Position numbers and translations under genes: made by a program
Notes under the pieces: model-generated
The model's input: the letters and a program-made list of their open reading frames with translations, nothing else
Databases searched by the model: none
Told to the model about the DNA's origin: nothing
Source of the DNA: Rhodococcus sp. 1168
GTDB lineage: Bacteria; Actinomycetota; Actinomycetes; Mycobacteriales; Mycobacteriaceae
Reading direction: 5' to 3'
Length of the DNA: 64,000 bases
Assembly: GCF_002091955.1 (NCBI RefSeq)
Contig: NZ_MKKY01000073.1
Span: 1 to 64,000, forward strand
Part shown: positions 49,399 through 58,662 of the stretch, piece after piece
Layout of the letters: every line of letters starts with the position of its first letter
Numbering within the stretch: position 1 is the first letter of the stretch

Positions 49399-49863
49399 TT
49401 GACTGTGCCCAAGAATCATCTGTCGAACGAGCGAGACCCCGAACAACGAATCGGATTTCACACCAGCGTCGAGGTTCGATGGTCGGATATGGATGCCTAC
49501 CAACATATCAACCATGCCCGCATGGTGACGCTCCTCGAGGAGGCACGTATTCCGTGGCTGCTGGTCGATGGTAAACCTACGGCGAACCTGCGTCACGGTG
49601 CCGTCATTGCGGACTTGCATGTTCGATACCGGGGTCAACTACGTCACGAGGACGGTCCGCTGGACGTGTTCATGTGGGTGGACAAGGTCCGAGCGGTGGA
49701 TTTCGTTGCAGGTTACGAGGTTCGGGCGAAGGGTAAGTCTCTCGATACACCCGCCGCGATCGTTGCGTCGACGCAAATAGCGGCGTTCGACATGAATACT
49801 CAGGGGCTGCGGAGATTCACAGCCGAAGAGCGGACGTATCTGGAGAGCTGGCAACGTGTTTGA
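49399..49863 (+). CDS. Acyl-CoA thioesterase (4HBT hotdog fold), Rv2475c-like
   Basis: 154 residues from a TTG with GAGAGAG upstream; GTG 49405 is an alternative. The hotdog core VRWSDMDAYQHINHARMVTL has the catalytic Asp, and AVIADLHVRYRGQLRHED completes the fold. It follows gdh by about 50 bases and overlaps the next gene by eight bases, so the three are probably one operon. The order matches M. tuberculosis Rv2476c, Rv2475c, Rv2474c. Substrate unknown. Confidence 0.85.
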   Translation: MTVPKNHLSNERDPEQRIGFHTSVEVRWSDMDAYQHINHARMVTLLEEARIPWLLVDGKPTANLRHGAVIADLHVRYRGQLRHEDGPLDVFMWVDKVRAVDFVAGYEVRAKGKSLDTPAAIVASTQIAAFDMNTQGLRRFTAEERTYLESWQRV

Positions 49864-50542
49864 GCGTGTCCTCACCATTCCTGATCCCGTCGAACGCAAG
49901 AACCTCGTGGCCTTCCTGGAGAAGGCAGTTCGGCTCGACGAGGCTTCTGTCGTACGTATGAGAACCCGTGCCGACGGCCGTGTATCAGTATGGGCTGCAA
50001 CCGGATTCGATGCACTCGCGGTGCGGGTCATTACGGGAACGATCGTGCCCGACGACACGTCGGCCGCTGCCGATCAACTCGTTGCTGCCCTGCAATCGGC
50101 ATCCGACGGGGTCGTGGATCCTGGCTTCTCGATGGACTCGGCATGGCGCGGTGCACTGCCTCCGGACAGCGGATTTCAACATGTGGACGACGTTCCGGCA
50201 CGCGTCCTGATCGACCTTGCTCAGCGGGGTGCAGCCCTGGCCAAGGAGCACGGGAGCAGTCACGGTCCACCGGTATCGCTCCTCGACCAGGAAGTACTGC
50301 ACGTCGACGGCCCGGGCGGTGATGTGTCGATCGCTATGCGTACGGTGTTCGCTCTTACCGCAATGGGTTTCGTTCCCCATACGGGGGTGGACCCGTTGAC
50401 CGTCGACGTCGACCTCACCAGTATCGACGTCGACGAGCTCGTGCGCGTCCGGGCCACCAAGGTGTGGTTGCGTCTCGATGCACGCTACGGATCGGTCTTC
50501 TGTAGACGCGGGAATCCGTTGTCGCTCAGCGTCGAACGCTGA
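49856..50542 (+). CDS. Conserved hypothetical protein (Rv2474c-like)
   Basis: 228 residues; the GTG start overlaps the thioesterase stop by eight bases. There is no signal peptide or membrane helix. Sequence blocks are EKAVRLDEASVVRMRTRADG, ATGFDALAVRVITG and VLHVDGPGGDVSIAMRTVFA. I do not recognise a domain. Gene order matches Rv2474c, so it is conserved within the order and translated with the thioesterase. A cytoplasmic partner of the thioesterase is conceivable, but nothing in the sequence proves it. Confidence 0.8.
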   Translation: MFERVLTIPDPVERKNLVAFLEKAVRLDEASVVRMRTRADGRVSVWAATGFDALAVRVITGTIVPDDTSAAADQLVAALQSASDGVVDPGFSMDSAWRGALPPDSGFQHVDDVPARVLIDLAQRGAALAKEHGSSHGPPVSLLDQEVLHVDGPGGDVSIAMRTVFALTAMGFVPHTGVDPLTVDVDLTSIDVDELVRVRATKVWLRLDARYGSVFCRRGNPLSLSVER

Positions 50543-50572
50543 CTTCCGACGGATCACCCATCACCAGCGCCG

Positions 50573-52174
50573 TCAGACGAGCCACGCAGCGGCATCGGCG
50601 GGGAGCTGGCCGTCGACGAGAGGTGCGCTCGACATCAGCAGCTCACCGGGCGGAAGTGCAATGGCGGCATCGGTCGCATTGAGGGCGCAGATGAGTCCTC
50701 CTTGCCGGCGGAACGCAAGGCAGCCGGGAGGGCTCCCGTACCAATCGACTCCGCTTCCAGAGAATTCGGGTCGCAGCTCACGAAGCTCGAATGCTGTCCG
50801 GTAGAAGTTGAGCATCGAATCGACGTCTTCCAGCTGTTCCTCGACGGTCAACGGCGCCCATTCGGGTGGAATGGGCAGCCAGGTATTCGGGGAGGTACTG
50901 AAGCCGAACGGAGGCACCGGGGACTCCCAGGGTAGCGGGACGCGGCACGCGTCGCGGCCTCGTTCGGCGTGCCCGGAGCGTTCCCAGACCGGATCTTGAA
51001 GGACATCGTCCGGTAGGACGGCGTTCGGTAATCCGAGTTCGGATCCGTTGTAGACGAACACTGTTCCGGGGAGCGCCAACTCCAGGAGCAGCATCGCCCG
51101 TGCCCGCCCTGTTCCTCGGGTTCCGCCGCCGTATCGGGTGACTTCGCGCTCGATGTCGTGATTGGACAGCGTCCACGTCGGTGTTCCGCCGACTCTCTCG
51201 ACCGCGGCGAGCGAGTTGGTGACTGCATCCCGAACTGTGGCGGCATCGAAATCGGCCTCGGCCAAGCGGAAGTTGAACCCGAGATGCAGTTCGTCCGGTC
51301 GGAGGTAGTCGCCGAACCGTTCGTTGTCCTGGACCCAGATCTCCCCGATGGTGACTTTGTTCGGGTATTCGTCCATCACCTTGCGGATGCCGCGGTGAAT
51401 CTCGTGGACACCCTCGTTGTTGAAACGAGGATCGTCGTCGTCGTTCTTCATCAGGGTGTTCAACTCGAGGTTCATGTCGTGCAACTCGGCAGGCTTGGCC
51501 ATACCGTGCGCGACATCGATGCGGAAACCGTCGACACCTCTGTCGAGCCAGAAGCGCAGCGTCTTCGCCAGATCCTCGGCCACTTCGGGATTCGTCCAGT
51601 CCAGGTCCGGTTGCTCCGGCGCGAAGATGTGGAGATACCACTGACCTGGACGCCCGTCCGAATCGGTGACGCGCGTCCACGCCGGCCCGCCGAAAATGCT
51701 GGGCCAGTTGTTCGGCGGCTCGGAGCCGTCTCCTTTACCGTCGCGGAAGATGTAGCGAGCACGCTCAGGGCTCCCCGGCGTGGACTCGAGGGCTGCAAGA
51801 AACCAGGCATGTCGATCGCTGGTGTGGTTCGGCACCAAATCCATCGTGACCTTGATGTCACGAACGTGTGCCTCTTCGATCAGCGCGTCCATGATGGTCA
51901 AGTCACCGAAGAGAGGGTCGATATCTCGCGGATCGGAGACGTCGTAACCGTGGTCGGCCATCGGGGAACGCATGACCGGGCTGAGCCACAACGCGTCGAC
52001 ACCCAACAGTTCCAAGTACCCGAGTTTCTCCCTGATACCCCCGAGGTCACCCACTCCATCACCATTGGAGTCGGCGAACGATCGAGGGTAGATCTGGTAG
52101 AAGATCGCTTCCTTCCACCATGTTTCTTCGGGCGCGTGGAGCGTCGGATCGTTCACAACTGGCAAGTGTGCCAA
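50573..52174 (-). CDS. aglA: GH13 alpha-glucosidase
   Basis: 533 residues. Family 13 signatures: IYPRSFADSNGDGVGDLGGI, DLVPNHTS, the nucleophile Asp in GVDGFRIDVAHGM, the acid/base Glu in KVTIGEIWV, and the transition-state Asp in TLSNHDIER. It fits the oligo-1,6-glucosidase/alpha-glucosidase group and hydrolyses terminal alpha-glucosides such as maltose. M. tuberculosis Rv2471 (AglA) has the same place. The start is a TTG at 52174; a GTG at 52156 is also possible. It diverges from a cupin gene. Confidence 0.92.
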   Translation of the reverse strand: MAHLPVVNDPTLHAPEETWWKEAIFYQIYPRSFADSNGDGVGDLGGIREKLGYLELLGVDALWLSPVMRSPMADHGYDVSDPRDIDPLFGDLTIMDALIEEAHVRDIKVTMDLVPNHTSDRHAWFLAALESTPGSPERARYIFRDGKGDGSEPPNNWPSIFGGPAWTRVTDSDGRPGQWYLHIFAPEQPDLDWTNPEVAEDLAKTLRFWLDRGVDGFRIDVAHGMAKPAELHDMNLELNTLMKNDDDDPRFNNEGVHEIHRGIRKVMDEYPNKVTIGEIWVQDNERFGDYLRPDELHLGFNFRLAEADFDAATVRDAVTNSLAAVERVGGTPTWTLSNHDIEREVTRYGGGTRGTGRARAMLLLELALPGTVFVYNGSELGLPNAVLPDDVLQDPVWERSGHAERGRDACRVPLPWESPVPPFGFSTSPNTWLPIPPEWAPLTVEEQLEDVDSMLNFYRTAFELRELRPEFSGSGVDWYGSPPGCLAFRRQGGLICALNATDAAIALPPGELLMSSAPLVDGQLPADAAAWLV

Positions 52175-52317
52175 ACGAAACCCACTCGCCTCGACCCAGG
52201 GAGTGCGTTTGGCCTGATATCACAGACCGGAGGCCCGGTTTTCATGCGCAAACAGTCTTGTTGTCCGAATTGTGCGGTATCCTTCCATCCAGCCGCAATG
52301 AAGGAGAGCTCCCCGTA

Positions 52318-52779
52318 ATGACCGAATTGGCTATGGAGGCCGTGCGTTTGAGTGAAGTTCAGTTGAACGCGAGCCCGATCAACCCGGACTGGATCCTCGA
52401 CGGCAAGCCCGTTGCGCGAACCGCGGAGTGGACGCGCACCCTCGACGGGACTACCACCTTCAATGTCTGGGACTGCACTGCCGGCCGATTCAACTGGTAC
52501 TTCCACGTCGACGAGATCGTGCACATCATGGACGGTTCTGTCACGGTCTCTGCGGAAGATTCTCCGCCACGGACGCTCGTTGCCGGGGACGCGGCACTGT
52601 TCCACGCAGGTACGTGGTCGGAGTGGCATGTATCGGACTACGTCCGCAAGCATGCGATTTTGCGTAGTGGTCTGCCTGCTCCGGTCTTGCGCGCACTCGG
52701 TTTCGCACGAAACATCCGTGGGGCATTGCGCAAGGTGTCGGGGCGCGGAAAGAGCGCTCCGAGCCCACGAGGTCTGTGA
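52318..52779 (+). CDS. Cupin-domain protein (ureidoglycine aminohydrolase-like)
   Basis: 153 residues from ATG 52318 with AAGGAGAG upstream. A single cupin barrel: FNVWDCTAGRFNWYFHVDEI (with a metal-binding His and Glu), IVHIMDGSVTVSAED, AGDAALFHAGTWSEWHV. It is of the DUF861 type, close to (S)-ureidoglycine aminohydrolase-like proteins, with a short basic tail. Function unknown. It is divergent from aglA and convergent with glbO, between two conserved genes of the M. tuberculosis order, so it seems inserted here. Confidence 0.8.
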   Translation: MTELAMEAVRLSEVQLNASPINPDWILDGKPVARTAEWTRTLDGTTTFNVWDCTAGRFNWYFHVDEIVHIMDGSVTVSAEDSPPRTLVAGDAALFHAGTWSEWHVSDYVRKHAILRSGLPAPVLRALGFARNIRGALRKVSGRGKSAPSPRGL

Positions 52780-52784
52780 CGTCC

Positions 52785-53180
52785 TCAGAGTGCCGAGTTG
52801 ACCATGGAGTTCGCCGCCATCTCCATGTAGTCCACCAACTGTGTGCGGTGCACGTCGTCGAGAATGCTCGAGTCGATCGAAGCGATGGCAATGTGCATGC
52901 ACCGCAACCAAGCATCGCGTTCGATCGGGCCGATCTTGAACCCTGCGTGGCGCATGCGTAACCGCGGGTGTCCACGCTCGTCCGAATAGGTGCGAGGGCC
53001 GCCCCAATACTGCTCGAGAAACATACGCATTCGGCGCTCCGCCGGGCCGAGGTCCTCTTCCGGGTACAGCGGCCGGACGATCTCGTCGCGCGACACCTCG
53101 TCATAGAAGACGGCGACGAGTGTTTCGAACGTCGCCGCGCCGCCGACAGCGTCGTAGAACGTCTGCTGCGGTTCGGTCAT
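52785..53180 (-). CDS. glbO: Group II truncated hemoglobin O
   Basis: 131 residues from ATG 53180. GlbO features are [20 protein letters not shown], the proximal-His region [14 protein letters not shown] and the C-terminal [12 protein letters not shown]. Group II residues (Tyr B10, Trp G8) are in the expected segments [12 protein letters not shown] and ERDAWLRC. It binds oxygen and nitric oxide and in mycobacteria associates with membranes under low oxygen. Rv2470 lies next to aglA in M. tuberculosis, as here. Confidence 0.95.
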   Translation of the reverse strand: MTEPQQTFYDAVGGAATFETLVAVFYDEVSRDEIVRPLYPEEDLGPAERRMRMFLEQYWGGPRTYSDERGHPRLRMRHAGFKIGPIERDAWLRCMHIAIASIDSSILDDVHRTQLVDYMEMAANSMVNSAL

Positions 53181-53231
53181 GGTTGCTCTTTCTCTACTCA
53201 TACGGTGGGCGGGCCTAGGTCACCAGTATCC

Positions 53232-54206
53232 CTATACGGTCATATCGGACTGCATGCCGCCCTGCCGGCCTTGCGGGTACGGGGCTTTCACGCCCGCGTC
53301 GTCGAATGCCTGCAGAATTTCGCGATGCACTCGTCGCTGAACAGCCCACTGACGACCCGGACGGGTTTTGACGGTGATCCGAATGGTCACCGTGTCAGCG
53401 CTCACGGCGTTCACCCCGAGCATCTCGGGTGCACCGAGCAAGTCGTCCTCGAAATCACCGGATGCAACGACGGCCAGCGTCGCCCTTTCGGCGACTGCGC
53501 ACGCCTCGTCCAGGTTCGCAGTGTGCGCGACCGGCAGGTCAAGGACGGCGACCGCGAAACCTTGACTCATGTTCCCCACGCGCAGAACCTCACCGTTTCG
53601 GCAGTACCAAACGGTGCCGTTAATATCGCGGACGGTGGTCACACGCAGTCCGACGCTCTCGACGGTTCCGGTCGCTTCGCCGAGATCGACGATGTCACCG
53701 ACACCGTATTGATCTTCGAGGAGCATGAAGATTCCCGACAGAAAGTCTCGGACGAGGTTCTGAGCGCCGAAACCGAGGGCAACCCCGACGATCCCTGCCG
53801 AGGCTATGAACGGTGTGACGTTGATGCCGATGACGTCGAGCGCCGACAGGACGAACCACGCGAGAATGACGACGGACACGCCGGACTTGAGAACCGAACC
53901 GATCGTCTTGGCTCGTTGCCTACGGCGCTCGGCCAGAATCGAACTCTTGAGGGTGGTCGGAGCCCTCTCTCGCAGCGGACGTAGCAGCAACGGGGCCCTG
54001 CCCGATTCGCTGGCGTTGCGATGAGTGAACCGATCGATCAGTTTGTGCAGCACGATCCGAAGCACAATGGCGAGCACCAGATATCCGAGGACCTGCAGAG
54101 GCCTGTGCATCAGCCAATCGCGGCTGGTCTCGGTCAATTCGAATGCTCGCAAGTCGATCGCGGACGCTGCGATGTCGGGGCGTGGAAGAGAATTGAATAC
54201 AGACAC
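53232..54206 (-). CDS. Small-conductance mechanosensitive channel (MscS family)
   Basis: 324 residues. Membrane helices (VLGYLVLAIVLRIVLHKLID; SGVSVVILAWFVLSALDVIG) come first. The pore helix and beta domain follow: ITPFIASAGIVGVALGFGAQNLVRDFLSG, then IFMLLEDQYGVGDIVDLGEATGTVE (read as overlapping parts). It opens under membrane tension to release solutes. Start GTG at 54206. It is next to glbO on the same strand, 51 bases upstream, and there is no such gene at this place in M. tuberculosis. Confidence 0.9.
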   Translation of the reverse strand: MSVFNSLPRPDIAASAIDLRAFELTETSRDWLMHRPLQVLGYLVLAIVLRIVLHKLIDRFTHRNASESGRAPLLLRPLRERAPTTLKSSILAERRRQRAKTIGSVLKSGVSVVILAWFVLSALDVIGINVTPFIASAGIVGVALGFGAQNLVRDFLSGIFMLLEDQYGVGDIVDLGEATGTVESVGLRVTTVRDINGTVWYCRNGEVLRVGNMSQGFAVAVLDLPVAHTANLDEACAVAERATLAVVASGDFEDDLLGAPEMLGVNAVSADTVTIRITVKTRPGRQWAVQRRVHREILQAFDDAGVKAPYPQGRQGGMQSDMTV

Positions 54207-54393
54207 TCGAAGAGTCTACGGACGCGGCGCGATCACGCCACCGCAGCGAACAGTCGACGAGACCCTGGAAATTCACCTCGCGGCCACGTTGTTCGTGGAC
54301 AAAAGGGGTGTGCACACCGCTCGATTCGTGTTCCACTGTCTCTCGTGTTCCACGCAAGCCATGCGCGGGCGCTGACTTTTCCTGGAGAACCAC

Positions 54394-55056
54394 ATGAAGA
54401 AAAAGCAACATCGTCACCGACAACTCCAGCCCAGCGATGACCACCACCCTGCAGACCAGCGGGAACGGGCATCCGGGGCGCCTGAACTGCAGTTGATTTC
54501 ATCCGAGGAAAGAGATGTAGGCGAGGACAGCCTTCCCGCCTGGGTCAAGCGCCGAGTTCTTCTCCTCAATGCCACATTCGAGCCGCTCACCGCGCTGCCG
54601 ATGCGCCGAGCCGTAGTTCTCCTCGTCTGCAACAAAGCGGATGTCATCCATGACGATCCAACCGGACCGTTCATCAGATCCGCCGATTTTTCTGTGCAGG
54701 TGCCCTCCGTCATTCGCCTGCGGACGTACGTCCGAGTGCCGTATCGAGCCCGCGTGCCGATGACGCGGGCCGCGCTGATGCATCGTGATCGCTTCCGATG
54801 CGCGTATTGCGGATCCAAGGCCGAGACCGTCGACCACGTGATTCCGCGCAGCCGCGGGGGAGAACACTCCTGGGAGAATTGCGTCGCGTGCTGCGCGCCA
54901 TGCAACCACCGCAAGGCCGACAAAATGCTCAGTGAGCTGGGGTGGACACTCCGAGCGCAACTGGTTCCGCCCAAGGGGCCGCACTGGCGATTGTTGGCAG
55001 GCAACAAGGAACTCGACCCAGCGTGGCTCGCCTACTTGGGCGAGGGCGCGGCCTGA
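54394..55056 (+). CDS. HNH endonuclease-domain protein (Rv2469c-like)
   Basis: 220 residues. The core RDRFRCAYCGSKAETVDHVI, then PRSRGGEHSWENCVACCAPC, then NHRKADKML has two zinc CxxC pairs and the DH and N-H residues of the HNH fold. The N-terminal 40 residues are charged and variable; the conserved part begins VLLLNATFEPLTALP. Start ATG 54394 with CTGGAG upstream. These single-copy actinobacterial HNH proteins are widespread but not linked to a mobile element. Same place as Rv2469c. A nuclease is likely, but its substrate is unknown. Confidence 0.88.
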   Translation: MKKKQHRHRQLQPSDDHHPADQRERASGAPELQLISSEERDVGEDSLPAWVKRRVLLLNATFEPLTALPMRRAVVLLVCNKADVIHDDPTGPFIRSADFSVQVPSVIRLRTYVRVPYRARVPMTRAALMHRDRFRCAYCGSKAETVDHVIPRSRGGEHSWENCVACCAPCNHRKADKMLSELGWTLRAQLVPPKGPHWRLLAGNKELDPAWLAYLGEGAA

Positions 55057-55118
55057 CACTCGACACCGATGGAACCCGGCGTCGACCTGCAGGGAAAAGT
55101 CGACTACGGTCTTGTCCT

Positions 55119-55370
55119 GTGAGCATTCTGGAGACTCTGCTGATATTCGGGGTGATTCCGATCGCGATTGTCGGAATCGTCGGCGCGTTGTCTTTCCTGG
55201 CGAAAAGGCAGCCCGGCTTGGACATCACGCCCTACCGCCTGTCCGACACATGGGTAAATGGCTCAGTGCTGTGGAGCGCAACGGACGAGGTGACGCCACA
55301 CGGCGGTCACGGCTCGCACGCCGTCGCTACAGCTGACTCGATCGGAGGTTCGGCAAGTGGCAAGTGGTGA
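55119..55370 (+). CDS. ctaJ: Probable aa3-type cytochrome oxidase subunit CtaJ
   Basis: 83 residues from GTG 55119. One N-terminal helix (LLIFGVIPIAIVGIVGALSF) is followed by a soluble tail with YRLSDTWVNGSVLW and HGGHGSH, ending IGGSASGKW. The place, between the HNH gene and the DUF5130 gene, and the type of sequence match the small subunit CtaJ found in the mycobacterial respiratory supercomplex. If right, it is a single-span accessory subunit of the bcc-aa3 oxidase. The gene overlaps the next by 14 bases. The identity rests on memory of the family, not on a search. Confidence 0.65.
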   Translation: MSILETLLIFGVIPIAIVGIVGALSFLAKRQPGLDITPYRLSDTWVNGSVLWSATDEVTPHGGHGSHAVATADSIGGSASGKW

Positions 55371-55848
55371 ATTGACTCGTACGGATGTCGCTGTCACGGA
55401 TGGCAGTGTCGACAACCTGCCCTACGGTGCGGCACGGACGTCCAGTGGCCGTATTTCTGCGGTCCACCATTTCGGCGACCCGAACCCCAACCAGCTTCCC
55501 TTTGCAACTCAGGACCTCGTCGCAATCGACGATGCGCTGACCGAGGCTACTCGCGCCACCCAGATCCGCTTCAACATCTATATCGGTGACTTGGGTGAGG
55601 ATGCGGCTGCAGGTGCGGACGCGGTGTTCCCCGGTACTCCCGATGCAGTTCGTTCACTGCTCATCGCAGTCGATCCCATCCGAAGGGCCATCGAGATCCG
55701 TACCGGTCGTCGCGTATCGGATCGCGCCACCGATCGAGTGGCACAGCTCGGGATCACCGCAGCGATCGGCCCCTTCCGTGAAGGCAACCTCATCGACGGG
55801 CTCGTCAGCTCGGTGCGCGTCATGAGTGCAGCCATCGTCAGCCCGTAA
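55357..55848 (+). CDS. DUF5130 protein (Rv2468c-like)
   Basis: 163 residues; start GTG 55357, with GGAGG upstream, within the end of the previous gene (14-base overlap), so translation is coupled. It has LPYGAARTSSGRISAVHHFG, TRATQIRFNIYIGDL and DPIRRAIEIRTGRRVSDR, which resemble TPM-fold proteins (thylakoid Psb32-like). No membrane helix is clear. It is always beside the small CtaJ-like gene in the M. tuberculosis order. A role with the oxidase complex is plausible from the coupling. Confidence 0.85.
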   Translation: MASGELTRTDVAVTDGSVDNLPYGAARTSSGRISAVHHFGDPNPNQLPFATQDLVAIDDALTEATRATQIRFNIYIGDLGEDAAAGADAVFPGTPDAVRSLLIAVDPIRRAIEIRTGRRVSDRATDRVAQLGITAAIGPFREGNLIDGLVSSVRVMSAAIVSP

Positions 55849-55871
55849 ACAATCAGCAGGCTTACTCGAAA

Positions 55872-55916
55872 CACATGTGCCGTTCGATCGAATTATTCGA
55901 TCGAACGGCACATGTG
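55872..55916. terminator. Perfect 22-bp inverted repeat between convergent genes
   Basis: Bases 55872-55893 and 55895-55916 are perfectly complementary around a single central base. It lies between the convergent DUF5130 and pepN genes and is probably a bidirectional terminator, although no T-run follows on either side. Confidence 0.7.
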
Positions 55917-55934
55917 CTCGTTGTCAGGGCGTCA

Positions 55935-58508
55935 CTATTGGGCGTCGAACTCCCGCGCGGCAAGTGAACGCACGATTCCTGCGCGTCCTTCGATCACCAG
56001 CCGGCGGAGGGCAGGGGGCAGGTCCCCGCCCAAGAATCGATCCGCTGCCGCGACAGATTCGGCACTGATCGACCACGACGGGTACAGCCCGATGACCACT
56101 GTCTGGGCAACCTCGCTCGATCGCCGAGCCCACACATCACTGATCGCTCCGAAGTAGCGGTCCACGTACGGCGCGAGCAATTCCGACTGATCGGGCCCGG
56201 CGAAACCGCCGATGATCGAGCGCGCGGTGATGTTCGGGACGGAGTCATCGTCGACCACGGTCGCCCATGCCTGTTCTTTGACTGCGCTGTCGGGCCGAAC
56301 GGTGCGGGCCGCAGCGGCCGAACGGGCGCCCGCTGCGGTGTTGTCACGTGCTGCCTCGGCATCGATGACCGGGGATTCGAGACCGGCGCTGTCGATAGCG
56401 CCAGCGCCTGCCAGAGCAGAAATCAGGCGCCAGCGAAGGTCGGTGTCGATCTCCAGCCCGTCGAGGCCTTGCCCGCTCACATCGCCGTCGAGAAGTGCCT
56501 GCACTAGGACGACGTGACGCTCGGACAGCGACGAACCCGTCAGTGAGTTGACGAACGCCAGCTGGTGATCGGAACCGGCGTCGGCGGCGCGGGCGAGCTC
56601 GAGTACCAGGTCGGCGAATTCCGGCTGACCATGTTCCTTCGCCCACGCTGGATCCGCGTAGCTGTTGATCGCGGTCTGAGCCTGCAACAACAACCGCTGC
56701 ACGACGCCGACCTCGGTCTCGGCGGAAATGCCGCGCTGGACGAGTGCGAAGAAGTCGCGAGCCTTCAGTTCGGCTGAGCGGGTCATCTCCCACGCCGCCG
56801 ACCACGCCAGGGTCCGGGGAAGTGGTTCGGAGATGTCGCCGATGCGTGCGATCAGAGTCGCCAAGGACTCGGGGTCGAGACGCACCGAGCAGTAAGTGAG
56901 GTCGTCGTCGTTGACGAGAACGATCTTGCCTCGCGACACGCCGATCAGGCCGGGGACCTCGGTGCGTTCGGCTGCATCCAAATCGAGCTCGACGCGGTCG
57001 GTTCGGACCAGCTTCCCCTCGACGTCGTCGTAGATCCCCACCGCGATCCGGTGGATCCGGCGCTCACCGGCGCCGGGCGCGGCCCCGGTCTGGACTACAG
57101 CGAATCGAGTGAAATTGCCGTCGGCATCGACGTCGAAGTCGGGGCTCAGCGTATTCAGCCCGGTGGTACGCAGCCACTGGGTGCCCCAGTCCGACAAGTC
57201 TCGGCCCGAGGATTTCTCGAGCGCAGCCAGAAGATCGGCAAAGGTGGCATTTGCGAATGCGTGGTCGACGAAGTAGCTGCGGAGACCGGCGAGGAATTCC
57301 TCCTTGCCGACGTAGGCAACCAGCTGCTTGAGAACGCTTGCGCCCTTGGCATAGGTGATGCCGTCGAAATTGACCTCGACCGCGGCTAGGTCGGGGATAT
57401 CCGCCGCGATCGGATGGGTGGACGGCAACTGGTCCTGGCGGTACGCCCACGCCTTCTCGACGTTTGCGAACGTCGTCCACGCATTCGTGTACTCGGTCGC
57501 CTCGGTCTGGCACAGCACCGATGCAAAGGTAGCGAAGGATTCGTTGAGCCAGAGGTCATCCCACCACGTCATGGTCACGAGGTCCCCGAACCACATGTGT
57601 GCCATCTCGTGCAGGATCGTCTCCGAGCGACGCTCGTAGGAGTAACGAGTGACTTTGGAACGGAAGACGTAGTCCTCCAGGAACGTCACGGCCCCAGCGT
57701 TCTCCATTGCGCCGGCATTGAATTCCGGGACGAACAGCTGGTCGTACTTACCGAACGCATACGGAGTGCCGAAGTTCGCGTGATAGAAGCCGAAACCCTG
57801 CTTGGTCTCGGTGAACAGTCGCTCGGCGTCCAGGTGCTCAGCAAGCGAGGCGCGGCAGTAGAGACCAAGAGGAATGGTGCCGTGCTCATCGCTGTAGGTG
57901 TCGGTCCACTCGGCATACGGTCCGGCGATCAGGGCGACGAGGTATGTGCTCAACAGCGGCGTCGTGTCGAACAGGTGCTTGCCCGCAGTAGGTTCCGAGG
58001 CGTGGGCAGCGTTGGAAATGACCTTCCAACTCTCGGGAGCAGTGACCTCGAGATCGAAGGTGGCTTTCAAGTCCGGCTGATCGAAGCACGCGAACATCCG
58101 TTTGGCATCCGCTGTCTCGAATTGCGAATACAGGTAGATCGAACCGTCGGAAGGGTCGACGAACCGGTGCAATCCTTCGCCGGTGTGCGAATAGACACAG
58201 TCGGCCTCGACGACCAACACATTTTTCTCGGCGAGATCCGTCAGCGCAATTCCGGTCTCCTCGTCGTAGCCAGAGATGTCGAGGGCCGATCCATTGAGTG
58301 TCGCCGACTTTATTCGCTCTGCCACGATGTCGACGAAGGTCGAGGCACCCGCGGTGGCGGCAAAGGTGATGGTCGTGGTCGACAGAAACGTCTTCTCGCT
58401 GGGATTGCCCGACCCGTCGGTCAGATCCAGCACTATCGAATACGCCGAACTGCCGACCACAGTGGAACGTTCGGCGGCTTGGTCGCGAGTCAGGTTGGGA
58501 GCAACCAC
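55935..58508 (-). CDS. pepN: Aminopeptidase N (M1 family)
   Basis: 857 residues. The start GTG 58508 gives VVAPNLTRDQAAER, matching the family N-terminus, with GAGAAGG upstream; the frame is open further. The exopeptidase motif is GAMEN (266-270). The zinc site is HEMAH (300-304), with Glu323 in LNESFA. The C-terminal ERAP-like half is full length. It removes N-terminal residues in the last step of protein turnover. Same place and relative direction as Rv2467. Confidence 0.96.
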   Translation of the reverse strand: MVAPNLTRDQAAERSTVVGSSAYSIVLDLTDGSGNPSEKTFLSTTTITFAATAGASTFVDIVAERIKSATLNGSALDISGYDEETGIALTDLAEKNVLVVEADCVYSHTGEGLHRFVDPSDGSIYLYSQFETADAKRMFACFDQPDLKATFDLEVTAPESWKVISNAAHASEPTAGKHLFDTTPLLSTYLVALIAGPYAEWTDTYSDEHGTIPLGLYCRASLAEHLDAERLFTETKQGFGFYHANFGTPYAFGKYDQLFVPEFNAGAMENAGAVTFLEDYVFRSKVTRYSYERRSETILHEMAHMWFGDLVTMTWWDDLWLNESFATFASVLCQTEATEYTNAWTTFANVEKAWAYRQDQLPSTHPIAADIPDLAAVEVNFDGITYAKGASVLKQLVAYVGKEEFLAGLRSYFVDHAFANATFADLLAALEKSSGRDLSDWGTQWLRTTGLNTLSPDFDVDADGNFTRFAVVQTGAAPGAGERRIHRIAVGIYDDVEGKLVRTDRVELDLDAAERTEVPGLIGVSRGKIVLVNDDDLTYCSVRLDPESLATLIARIGDISEPLPRTLAWSAAWEMTRSAELKARDFFALVQRGISAETEVGVVQRLLLQAQTAINSYADPAWAKEHGQPEFADLVLELARAADAGSDHQLAFVNSLTGSSLSERHVVLVQALLDGDVSGQGLDGLEIDTDLRWRLISALAGAGAIDSAGLESPVIDAEAARDNTAAGARSAAAARTVRPDSAVKEQAWATVVDDDSVPNITARSIIGGFAGPDQSELLAPYVDRYFGAISDVWARRSSEVAQTVVIGLYPSWSISAESVAAADRFLGGDLPPALRRLVIEGRAGIVRSLAAREFDAQ

Positions 58509-58662
58509 AGAATTGACACCTTCTCGAGTAGGAATGAGTAGTGCCACCATCCCATCACGCCGAGGGTCCGGCATGCTGGTGCAGGCGTCGGCGGAATTCG
58601 TGGCAAGCCGCCGCGGTTTGACCCTAGGCAATTAGTGAATCGAACATTCGAAGGAGCGTCAC

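Noticed and set aside
50573-52318. Long plus-strand open frames opposite aglA
   Set aside because: They are antisense shadows of a well-conserved GH13 enzyme.
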